Shown here: positions 24,769 to 35,000 of the stretch, in pieces
Layout: the number at the start of each line of letters is the position of its first letter
How positions within the stretch are numbered: the stretch's first letter is position 1
Source of the DNA: Euryodendron excelsum
Lineage: Eukaryota; Streptophyta; Magnoliopsida; Ericales; Pentaphylacaceae
Direction: 5' to 3'
NCBI GenBank assembly: GCA_033060915.1
Contig: CM065394.1
Coordinates: 14,932,501-14,996,500 of the forward strand
Length of the DNA: 64,000 bases
Notes under the pieces: model-generated
Seen by the model: only the letters and a program-made list of their open reading frames with translations
Databases searched by the model: none
What the model was told of the DNA's origin: nothing
Position numbers and translations under genes: made by a program

Positions 24769-25352
24769 GCCATTTAGGAAATATTAAAGGTCGGCAAGCA
24801 ACGTATCTTTGACTAGATTTTGGCGCCTGTACTAGTGACTACCATGCAATTTTTAGCCTGGCTTCACTAGGAGTAACTCCGGAAAGTCCGAGAAGGATTT
24901 TGGAGGACCGGGGATGAGCTGGAAGGCCGGAAAAGAGCAGGAACACTTAGAATAGTGTCCCGGTGGTATTTCACTTGAAAAGTGAGAATAGGCTGTGTCG
25001 GAAGGGTTGACCGGGTCTTTAGGGGCAAAACGGTCAATCGGATCGGGAAACTGCCGGGACAGACTCGGACTGTCCCAAAAGAAGACTTAGGATTTGGAAA
25101 CATTATTTAGAATGTTCCCAAAGGTTTTCGGTTTGATACCCAGAGCCCGTGTAGTCGGAAAAGGTGACCGGCCCACCAGGGGCAAAACGGTCATTTAGCT
25201 TCAAGTGGGCCCTACAGACTCGAGAAGTGACTGGTGGACTAAATTCAAGTTAAAAAGGAGGGCTTAGAATCTAAATATGCATGTGATGTGTGAAAGTCAG
25301 CTTGGTCAGCTCAGAGGTTGCCGAGCGGGCAAAAATGGGGTGCTTGCAGCTG

Positions 25353-25390
25353 TCCCTCTTTTTCTGTCTTTGCTTGTCAAAGACAGAAAA
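25353..25390 (-). promoter_or_regulatory. Polypurine tract with overlapping 13-bp perfect hairpin
   Basis: Next to the 3' LTR, the minus strand reads AAAAAGAGGGACAGC, a standard polypurine tract. The plus strand at 25360-25372 (TTTTCTGTCTTTG) and 25378-25390 (CAAAGACAGAAAA) is a perfect 13-bp inverted repeat with a 5-base loop. Its outer arm overlaps the A run of the tract. Polypurine tracts prime plus-strand DNA synthesis; the hairpin's role is unknown. Confidence 0.8.
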
Positions 25391-25520
25391 CGATAAAGTA
25401 AGAGCCCTATGTTGACCGCGAGGCGATCGGAGGGACTTGAAAATAATAGGAATTCAAAGAACAGTTATCTCGAGTAGCTGGTCGATGCTTGATAGTTTAT
25501 CTGGTAAAAATGACACTCTT
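25391..25520. other. Element D: short spacer between hairpin and array
   Basis: Nothing recognisable beyond AT-rich sequence and the first weak traces of the array unit (CTGGTAAAAATGACACT). Confidence 0.4.
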
Positions 25521-26345
25521 CTGGGGAATTAATGCTCCTTGAACTGGCGCTCTATCTGGCAGAACAATGCTCCTCTGGGGGAATTGACGCATCTTGAACT
25601 AGCACTTCGTCTGGCAAAACGCTGTGTCACTGGGGAAGTCCAAGGTTGACTGCTGATACCTCTTGAACCGGCACTCCGTCTGGCGAAACGCTGCTCCACT
25701 AGGGAAGTCCAAGGCTGAATGCTGATACCTCTTAAACCGGCTCTCCGTCTGGCGAAACGCTGCTACACTGGGGAAGTCCAAGGTTGACTGCTGATACCTC
25801 TTGAACCGGCACTCCGTTTGGCGAAACGCTGCTCCACTGGGGAAGTCCAAGGTTGGATGCTGATACCTCCTGAACCGGCACTCCGTCTAGTGAAACGCTA
25901 CTCCACTGGGGAAGTCCAAGGTTGACTGCTGATACCTCTTGAACCGGCACTCCATCTGGCGAAACGCTGCTCCACTGGGGAAGTCCAAGGCTGAATGCTG
26001 ATACGTCTTGAACCGACACTCCGTCTAGCGAAACGCTGCTCCACTGGGGAAGTCCAAGGCTGAATGCTGATACCTCTTGAACCGGCACTCCGTCTGGCGA
26101 AATGCTGCTCCACTGGGGAAGTCCAAGGCTGAATGCTGATACCTCTTGAACCGGCACTCCGTCTAGCGAACGCTGCTCCACTGGGGAAGTCCAAGGCTGA
26201 ATGCTGATACCTCTTGAACCGGCACTCCGTCTAGCGAAACGCTGCTCCACTGGGGAAGTCCAAGGCTGAATGCTGATACCTCTTGAACCGGCACTCCGTC
26301 TGGCGAAATGCTGCTCCACTGGGGAAGTCCAAGGTTGGTTAGGGA
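25521..26345. repeat. 69-bp tandem array in element D (about 10 units plus 2 shorter ones)
   Basis: Anchoring on GGGAAGTCCAAGG gives starts every 69 bases (about 25633, 25702, 25771, 25840, 25909 and onward) to about 26322. One unit has a one-base deletion near 26168. Left of 25633 two degenerate units have a period of about 55 bp and lack the 14-15 base AAGGTTGACTGCTGA part. Unit core words are CTTGAACCGGCACTCCGTCT and GGCGAAACGCTGCTCCACT. Since 69 is 23 codons, minus-strand frames stay open for long stretches (25732-26370). Satellite-like arrays in this position are known for Tat/Ogre elements. Confidence 0.92.
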
Positions 26346-27289
26346 GGTCGAGGGTGGGCCATTGCCCCATTCCTTGCTTTTTGTCGGCTAGGGAAGTCTG
26401 AACTTGCTGAGGTGTATGCCAATGTTGGAGATGTCTAAGGTTACTTGATCGCAGGATGGCTTTTTAGCTCCATTTTGTACTTTACCTTGTTCCTTATTTC
26501 CTGTTTGGGAGAAAGAGAAAGACATATGGTGAGTTTTGTACAAAAATAATTTAAAAAGCCATGGTAAAGGGTGAATGCATGTCATATATATATATATATA
26601 TATATTTCATAACTGCACATGGGATTAAATGCATGATATATGTTTATGAATGCGCATAGTTTAGATAAGAATATAATTGAATGCGTGTCCTACTTTTTAT
26701 AACTGCACAGGTTCATGCAGAAGTGGAATTGAATGCATGCACATATAGGAATGGAATTGAATGCCATGTCCACACTTTTTTTTTTTTTGTGATAAATGCA
26801 CGGATTTATGCAAGAATTGAAATGTACGACCTACTTCCTTACAAATGAACAGGTTCATACAGGAGTGCAGTTGAATGCATGAATAAATACACACTACACA
26901 AGAATCCAAATGGATGTACAGGTTATACATGTCATGGTTGTATCAATATTACATGTGTATAAACTATTTACAAAGAAAACCCCAGGATTGCCCTTTGGGC
27001 CCATACTCTCAGGATTCTGTTCCTTCTCAGGATTCTACCCCATTCAATTTCGTCCCATTCATATCGGGGTGTGATAACATTTGCACCATTCTCCAGGGAT
27101 CTTGACCTTTTGGTTTGCTATCTTATCCCTACTTTCTACAGGGTTGTTGTTTGGGGTTTTTCTTATCTCACTTGGTTTTCTCTCTCAAATCTCCAAAATG
27201 CCTCCATGGCTCGAGCGACAACTCGCATGCCCTTTGCAGAGCGATAAACAGCTAAGCCCTCAATCTGAGAAGACTTCTGTTAGGATCGT
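26346..27289 (-). mobile_element. Element D: noncoding region with degenerate GAATGCATG repeats
   Basis: No gene is seen. Between 26570 and 26890, GTTCATGCAG, GGAATTGAATGCATG and similar words recur in loose units of 60-90 bp. A (TA)n tract lies at 26584-26605 and a poly-T run near 26777. The rest is unremarkable. Confidence 0.5.
26584..26605. repeat. (TA)n microsatellite
   Basis: About eleven TA units in the noncoding part of element D. Confidence 0.9.
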
Positions 27290-27897
27290 ACTATAGGCTG
27301 GGTTTAGGGATTGTAAGAAATAAAGGGATATTCAGGCTCAAAGATCTTCTTTTAGTGGGTTGTTTAAATCGAAACCATCTGAGCACATCTTGGAGCATGA
27401 GATTGCCCCTTGCATTTCCTTCCAATTCTCCTTTCTCACCCTACTTGTCTTGGTATTGTTCAGGCTTATTTGGACTAAGCAATTTTCTCTGATTAGAGAG
27501 GACTTTAATTCGGACCGTAACATAGGCTAGGTTAAGGGGTTTATGAATGAAAAGGATGTGCAGGCTCAAACTCGATGTTGTTTCTAGTAGGGTTTAGATC
27601 CACACCATCCTTAGTCGGTCTTCCAGCGGGGCTTCGTCCCCTAATATCCTCCTCTAGTTTCAGCAACACGTCTGGCTCATTTAAATCAAGCAATCCTTTT
27701 CAATTGGAAAGGACTTTAACAAGGTCGTAATGTAGGCCACATTTTCGGGTTTTTACAAGAAAGGGTAAAGGCTCAAACCTATTATTTCTACTTTGTGGCT
27801 TTGTTACCTAGGATCACCTTTGAACTTCCTCTTTTACAAAAGGAGTTAAACTTTCTTGTGACTTTTAACCTCTTAAATCTGACACTTGCCCCTTTTC

Positions 27898-27900
<3 letters not shown>
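27290..27900 (-). repeat. Three diverged ~210-230 bp repeats in element D
   Basis: CAGGCTCAAA-type anchors fall near 27331, 27561 and 27768. Partner blocks GACTTCTGTTAGGATCGTA, GACTTTAATTCGGACCGTAA and GACTTTAACAAGGTCGTAA lie near 27271, 27500 and 27706. The same unit occurs inverted in element C at 20515-20830. No coding sense is visible. Confidence 0.7.

Positions 27901-27906
<6 letters not shown>

Positions 27907-27930
<24 letters not shown>
27907..27930. repeat. Poly-T tract
   Basis: A run of about 24 T on the plus strand (poly-A on the element strand) within the noncoding region. Length is prone to sequencing error. Confidence 0.85.
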
Positions 27931-29126
27931 GACTTCCACCTTTATAGCACAACATGGTTCTTTGTCAATCTTTCCTCTGATATGCTTCTTTTTTTTTTCT
28001 TCCCTTCTTATTGCTTTTGACGAGACAAACATTTCTACAACTTCTTTCTCTCAGATCCCTTCCCTAGCATTTCGATTTAACCCATTATGGACGGTGATCC
28101 CTAGGTTGGGGTGTTTTCTGAAAGGAAAGGTAACCGGCTCAATAGGTTTGACAAGGGTTGCTTTTAACTATATGGGAAATGAAATGAGGGCTTTTCTTCA
28201 TTTTGAACAAGATTGCTTAATCCATAGAGCCTTCACGTTACTTCAGCTTGATGGTTGATGACGTTCTCTACAAGATCTTCTACTTCCTGACTGCCCCAGT
28301 GTGGGGGGATGGTTTCGGATCGGGGTTGACAAAAAGAAAACTTCCGCTTCTTGCGAGGCACTAGTGGGTTAAGCAAAGGGAATATTTTTGTGTATGATAT
28401 TAGAATTGAGGGCCTCTAATCATTTCAAATTGAATTGCTTAGTCCGTAAAGCCTTTGTACAAAATTTAGACAATATTTCTAGGGATGATGTGTTTCGGTC
28501 AATGAATCCCTACATATTCTACCGAATCAACTACTCTGTGCTCACCCCGGTGTGGGGGATGGTTATTGGTTTGGGGACATCTGAATAAAAATCAGTTACG
28601 GCTCTAGTGGGCTGAGCAAGTGGTAGTGTTTATTTAGGATAAATAGAACAATGGCTTCTCATCATTTTGGGGACTCAACTACCCATCGCCTAGCCAGGAT
28701 ATCATGTAAGTGTCGCCTTTTCAATAGAATTCGCACTTCTTTGTTGAGATTGCTTTCCTCCTATCTCTCACTCTCTGTCTCTCAGTCTCTCAAAGGTTTT
28801 CACCCCTTTTAAATGGGATGCCTATGCTATCTCATCCTTTAAATCAAGTCAATTACCAAAATGGGGAAGAATTCCAAAAAGTAATAATCGTCCACAAGAG
28901 TACGAGACAAAGGGGATGAACTAGAAACTACACCTTTTCATTTAGAAATATAATTACATGGCATGCAATGTTTATTTAAAGAATATATGCGAGAAATAGA
29001 GAGATGAAAAGAAAACAGACGAATTTTATGAAAACTTCTCTTTTTATTGCACTTTTGGAAAAAGCCCTTCAGAGAGGTCCTAGAATCACACCAATTTCTT
29101 CTATACTTCATCGCATGGTTCCTCCC
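27931..29126 (-). mobile_element. Element D: noncoding region downstream of gag
   Basis: Two copies of a roughly 260-bp unit are marked by GTGTGGGGGATGGTT-like words at about 28298 and 28549, each followed by CTAGTGGG and GAGCAAG-like blocks. Similar words occur in element C near 19870. Nothing resembles protease, RT or integrase, and the short open frames here look accidental. Confidence 0.55.
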
Positions 29127-30488
29127 CTAGTTGATGATGATTCCAGCGTCGATCAAATCTTGTATCTTGTGCTTCAAGAAGAGACAATGCTCAGTGTCAT
29201 GCCCCTGTCTTCCAGAATGGTACTCACAAACAAGGGTCGGGTCGAAAGTAGGGGGTAAAGGATTTGGCAACAGGGGAGCAGGTATGGGGGTCAAAAGGTT
29301 GGCCTGTAAGAGGTCATGATAAGCCTTTGTTTGGGTGCAAGTTAAAGGGGAAAAGGCGCGACGTCGACGAGCCTTCTTATTAGGGTTGTGATGTTGTTGG
29401 GCTGTGATGGGCCTGAAAATAGGGGCTTGAGTAGCCACGGGGGTTTGAGATTGGTGTTGGGGGTGACATTGCGGTTGTTGAGCGGGCAAGATGGCAGACA
29501 CTTCTCCCTCCTTTCGACCCATTTCTGATGCTGTGGGTGCCTTCCTTGCTAAGCTTGCAGAAACTGGTTTAGCGTAGGGGTCAACGATCCTTCCAGTTTT
29601 TAGGCCATTTTCTATCATTTCCCCTTGCATGATAAGCTCAGAAAAGTTTCTCCCAACACTCATGCAGAGCTTTTCATAATATATGCCCGAGAAGGTGTGT
29701 ATGAACAATTGAACATATTCCTTATCTTCTAAAGGGGGATTGACTTGTGCTGCTGCTTCTCTCCATCTAAGGGCATAGCTTTTGAAACTTTCTTTCTCTC
29801 CCTTACTCATTATCATCAAGGACCAACGATCAACAATGAGGTCTATGTTGTGGTGATATTGGGCTTTAAATGCGTTGACCAACTTAATCCAGGTGGTGAT
29901 CCTCCTTAGGTCTAGACGGGCAAACCACTGCAAAGCAAACCCAGTGAGACTATGCTGAAACAGTTGCATGAGGAGCTTCGGATCGTTGCCATAACCACTC
30001 AGTGCCCCGGCATACAGGCGAAGATGAGCGATAGGGTCACCAGTGCCGTCGTACCTCTGGAAGTCGAGCATTTTGAACTTCGCAGGTCTCGGGTGATTTG
30101 GACAGAAGCAGAGCTCATCGTAGGTAGTAGACCCATAACTGTCATGGCCATGGAGACTTCGCAGTGAATCCTCTAGACCTTGGATTTTCAAACTGAGAGG
30201 ATCTAGGGAAGTCCTCTGTACGGCAGGTGAAAGCAACATAATGTCCTGTTCTTCAGTGTTGATCCCTTTAGCATCTTCCTTATTCCTCCCAGCATTATCA
30301 GATTGAAGCACAATCCTCGGGTTGGTGGGTTCAGGGTCTTTAGATGACGTCATGGATGTCGACAAGATTGTAGTAGTATCCTTTATGGCCAAGGTTTGGA
30401 TAAGCTTAAACATCTCATCAATCGTACCCCTCATTTCATTGACCTCTTCTCAAAAGACCTGAGAAGATTCTTCAGGGTTAGCAGCCAT
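29127..30488 (-). pseudogene. gag: Element D gag protein, Ogre/Tat-like, one in-frame TGA near the start
   Basis: From the ATG at 30434 the frame encodes 435 residues without interruption. The retrotransposon gag core lies at about residues 150-270 (QHSLTGFALQWFARL, WIKLVNAFKAQY, SYALRWREAAAQV). Near the C-terminus is LTCTQTKAYHDLL followed by CEYHSGRQGHDTEHC, a Cys/His cluster typical of Tat-type gag, then KHKIQDLIDAG. The frame extends upstream to an ATG at 30486-30488 (MAANPEESSQVF) but crosses a TGA at 30450-30452. Gag assembles the particle and packages RNA. The downstream start could still yield a nearly full protein, so function is open. No pol is fused to it. Confidence 0.88.
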
Positions 30489-32024
30489 CAGTGATGCTCT
30501 TTGCCGGGTAATAATGGGATCCCTAGGTGGATGTTGCACTTTCTTGGGAGCAATGTTGACTCAGTGTAAGATGACTTCTGTAAACAGAAATAGGGGAGGA
30601 AGAAAGAAAAAGACAAAAACACAAGTCCGAAGTCAGTTTCTGGTTTTTAGAAAGCTTTATGCAATGCATGTTTTAGGGTGTCCCTTTTTAGGAGGGGAAC
30701 TAGTCATAATGTATTGGCTCACTTTTGGAGATAGGGGATTTGCCCCTGTATGCAGATACTTTATCGTCGAGTAGGAATCTTCAGCCATTTATGCATTCAT
30801 TCATAAAAATAAAGAAGTATATTAAATTATGGGTTTGAGATACAAAGAAATTGAAATACATTTTAATAAGGGGAGGGGGAACATTTTCCTTTGGACTTCC
30901 ACCTATCTACTTTTACAAAGGGAGACCCTAAACTACTCTTGAGTCTTCAGATCCGCCTTCGTTGGATTTGATGTCAAGGAGGTCACTGAGAGACCTTGTT
31001 GATTAATTGCCCCTTATTTTCTTGGCAACCCTATCTCCGTGAGCATAGAGGGATTGGGGCCCCTCTTATAAAATGAACTGAGATGCATGCAATGAGTCCT
31101 TAGGGTTACACGGGAACCCTTAGGGTTTGGGTAGGTTTAATGCAAGGGAGAGTGACCTTGGTGTCACTCTCGATGGGTTGATCATATACATGAGAATGCA
31201 GTGACTTGAGTTACTTGGAACTCTTGTCTTGACATGGGATATTGAATGTATGAACACGAATATGTAAAAAAGTATAAGGAGAGAAGGTACAATGGAAGTA
31301 AACATGCATGCATGAACAGTCACACAGGCATTATAACAGTATAAATACAAGCATTATAACAGCACGTATAAATGAAAGTAAGAGCAGTCAACCTTTCCTC
31401 CGTGATTTTGAAAACAGTGCTCCTGTCTTAAATCTGGCAGAGGTTCGGCTATGCATGGTGTCTATATGAGTATGAGGTTGAGGGTTAACTAATGTGTCCT
31501 AAAAAGGCTCGGTCCTCGGATCTTCAAACCTAGGCCCACTCCCCGAGGTGGTGCCATGATCGGTTGGTGATCCGAGTGGGGGAACCATCAAGAGGCCATA
31601 GACGAAGAAACTGACACAGCATCTTGCTCACAACTAATATACCGTTCCCCCTTTCTAACTAGAAAGGACATATCAGGGTATGCAAGTATGCAGAATGCAA
31701 GTGCACATGCAGTGTGTGTATAATTTTTAAAAGTGGAGGAAAGGGCCCAACAACTCCCATTCATCCTATACATCACATTCATGCAAAGCAGTTAATAATG
31801 TTTAAACATAAAGAGCACCTACAAAACAAATATGCTAGTGTTAGTATGTGGATGGCAAACATAATATAAGATAATATGAATGAATGCATGTTTTTTTTTC
31901 TTTGAAAACAATTTTGAAAATTTAGTTTTGAAAATTTAAAGTGAATAGAATTGAACCAAGTTAATTGAAGACTCTACATGGGTAAAGGGTAAAGAGACAT
32001 GACTATGGCCTAACCCTCTAAGTC
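30489..32024 (-). mobile_element. Element D: untranslated leader between PBS and gag
   Basis: About 1.5 kb aligns with the leaders of A and B. Shared blocks include GGCTCACTTTTGGAGATAGG (30716-30735), CCTTCGTTGG (30957), TGAGTCCTTAGGGTT (31091) and GTGGTGCCATGATCGG (31548). No long reading frame is present. Conservation of short blocks without coding potential suggests RNA function or simply recent common origin. Confidence 0.7.
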
Positions 32025-32042
32025 TCCCCAGCAGAGTCGCCA
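32025..32042 (-). other. Primer-binding site, tRNA-Arg type, element D
   Basis: TCCCCAGCAGAGTCGCCA on the plus strand matches the 3' end of tRNA-Arg(ACG) with CCA at 16 of 18 positions. A two-base spacer separates it from the LTR at 32045. Confidence 0.88.
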
Positions 32043-32044
32043 GC

Positions 32045-35000
32045 AGTCGCGCACAGATTTTTCGCACTCGAGGAATACACACACAAGTGGGAAAAACACA
32101 GTACTCTCTCGTTAGAACTCACCCTCCTAAAAGAATGAGTGCGACTAGGTTTGAATTGAAAAACTAGTTTGAATAAAGGGCTTTTGAAAAAGATTCGGAG
32201 TCGCCACCTAACTTGATTAAGGTGAGTTAGGTCACCTAAAAACTAAGAATAATCTGAAGACTACACTTAGGGTTTTTGAAAAAAGTTTTTTGAAAATACC
32301 ACCTCAAGAGAGGGTTTTTAAGAAAACAGGTTGTTTGGCAACCTTTGGAAAACATTTAGCCCTTTTTGTAAAATAACTCCTTTTTGGTCTTTGAAATCAG
32401 TGATCTAGGTTCGGAGGTTGGTTACGTGTAGGGAAGACGCACTAAGCTATCACCCTACCCCGCCCTTTCGGTACCTACATGTCAATCTACCCTAGATTCA
32501 CCTATGAGAGTCTTTAATTAACCCATGTCCAATCCTATCCACTTTGAAAAACAATGCTTGAAAACTAACATGATGCATGGTATGCAAGTGCAAGTTAGGA
32601 GAATTGAAAAATAAATTTGAAAAGAAGTTGATTTGAAAATAGATTTGAAGAGATGGAATTTGAAATTGGAAAGTTTGAAAACTTGGAAATAGGAATTTGA
32701 AAATAGAAATTTTGAAATTGGAATTTTGAAAATTGATTGGAATTTGAGATTTGGAAAGATTTTGGAAACCGCACCCATGAGGGTGGAATTGAAAGTTTGA
32801 AAAGTGTTGTGACCGCACCTATGAAGGTTGCCTACGTATCCCTTTAGGGGAATCAGGTCAGTCGTAGTTCGGACAAGAGTCCGATTGAAAAGAGATTGAT
32901 TTGAAGAGAGAGATTGGATTGGAAGAAAGAGATTGATTTGAAAATTGGATTTGATTTGAGATTAGAAGAGGAGATTGGAAATTGAAATTGAGAAGATTTG
33001 ACTTGTTTTGGAAAGATTGATTTTGGAAAGACTTGGTTTTGGAAAGATGGAGGTTTAGGAAACCTAGACTTGAGATTAAGAAAGATTGGATTGGAATGTT
33101 GGATTTGGAAGATTTGGAAAGATTTGGAAACTTGAAATTTAGGAAAGATTTGGATTAGGAAAGTTTCGCATTAGGAAAATGTTATTTTTGGAAAGTTTCA
33201 AATTAAGAAAGTTTTGAATTAGAAAAGTTTTAGGCTTAGGAAAGTTTTATTTTAGGAAAGTTTTGAAATGGGAAAGTATTGAATTTAGAAATGTTTTGCA
33301 TTAGGAAAAGTTTAGTTTAGGAAAGACTTAGAATTTAGCAAGTTTCAACTTAAGAAAGTTTTGAATTTTGGAATGTTTCGAAAAAGGAAAGTTTTGAAAG
33401 TGGGAAAGTTTAGAAAACAAGGAAGTTTTGAAAATAAGAAAGCTTTGAGAACAAGGAAGTTTTGAAATTGGAAAGAGTTGAAGTTTTAGGAAAGTTTAGA
33501 ATTTAGAAAGATTTGGGTTTAGAAGATTTAACTTAAGAAAGTTTTGAATTTAGGAAGCTTAGAATTTTAGAAAGATTTGAAATTTAGAAAGTTTAGGATT
33601 TAGAAAGTTTTAGAGTTTGAATTTTAGAAAGTCTTGAAATTAGGAAAGGTTTAAATTTAGGAAAGGTTTGAAAACTTAGGTTTAAGAAGTTAAGATTTGA
33701 AAAGAGGATAGAATTAGGAAATGGTTGAATTAGGAAAGATTTGAAAATTGAGTTTTAAAATTTAGGAAAGATTTTAATGTTCAAATTTTGGAAACTTAAG
33801 GTTTAGGAAAGTGGAAATTTAGGAAGGATTTAAATTAGAAAAGAGTTGGATTTTAAAATTTAAGGAAAGATTTAAAGTTTAGGTCTAGGAAACTTATGGT
33901 TTAAGAATGTAGGAAATTAGGAAGGAGTTGAATTAAGAAAGGTTTGGATTAGGAAGGATTGGATTTGGTTTCTAAAAGCAAGGGTTTGATTTTGTTTCTA
34001 AAAAACGGAGGATAGGATCTAGTTTCCTAAACGGGGAGATGGGATTTGATTTTCTAAAGGGAAGATTTGATTTGACAAGGATTTGGAAAAGAAAACTTCT
34101 AGAAACCCTAGGTTTGGAAGTGTAGAATTTTAACGTAGAAAAGAGGTTTTGGAAATATGTATAGTTTGAATGTGAAAACAAGAGGTTTTGGAAACCTAGG
34201 CTTGGGGCAAAGTTAGAAAATCATGTTTTTTGAAAGAAAATTAGGGTTTCCTAACTGTGAGTTCTAGGGCTTGACTTGGGCTTCTAAGGAAAGAGGATTT
34301 TTGAAAACTACGTTTTTGGAAACGAGTTTTTGGAAGGAAATCCTAGGGAGAAGTTTTTGGGAAGTGTGTTTTAAGAAATGAAGGTTTTGGAAGGAAATCC
34401 TAGAAAGGAAGTTTCTAGAAGGAAGATTTTGGAAAGAGAGTTTTTTAGAAAGGTTTTTGGAGAGAGTTTTTAGGAGGGTGAATCTAGGGAGTGTTTTAGA
34501 AAGTGAATTTTGAGGAGAAAGAGTTTTTGGAAAGGAGTTGAAAAAGGAAGCTTTGAAAAATAGATTTTAGAGGGAGTTTTTGAAAACAACTTTGAAGAGG
34601 AGAGTTTTAGGAAAGTATATTGAAAGAGATTTTTTAGGAAGAGATTTGAAAAGAAAGTTTTTAGAAGGTGTAAAAACATCTCACTTTCCTAAAGCAATTC
34701 TAACCATAAGAGGGCTAGAACCACTTTAGGAAAGCGGTTTTGAAAACAACAAGATTTGAAAATATGGACCGTATTGGTCACTTTAAATGTAACACTTTCC
34801 TAAAGCAATCCTAGCCGTGTAAAAGCTAGAATCACCCTAGGATTGTGATTTTGAAAACATGTTTTGAAAAAGAGATTTTGATGTAATTTTGAAAACAAGT
34901 TTGAAAACGATTTTGAAAACGAGTTCGAAAACGAATTTTGGAAAATGCAAGATCATGATATGCACAATGCAATTTTGGGGTCGTGAACATACAAGGTTAA

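Larger units (their letters stand above)
21278..25348 (-). mobile_element. Element D: 3' LTR, 4071 bp
   Basis: The plus-strand limits are TGTCGTGTCC and GGGGTGCTTGCA. Aligned with the 5' LTR it lacks about 150 bp of purine repeat (near 22480) and one U3 module of about 155 bp. It carries an extra hairpin block of roughly 40 bp at 24724-24768. The minus-strand TATA box (CTATAAATAC) is at about 24646-24655. U3 is therefore about 0.7 kb and R/U5 about 3.4 kb, which is unusually long. Confidence 0.92.

Noticed and set aside
25521..26345. The regular array suggested a CRISPR or a repeat protein gene.
   Set aside because: Units are contiguous with no unique spacers, and this is plant DNA. The long open frame follows from a period divisible by three.
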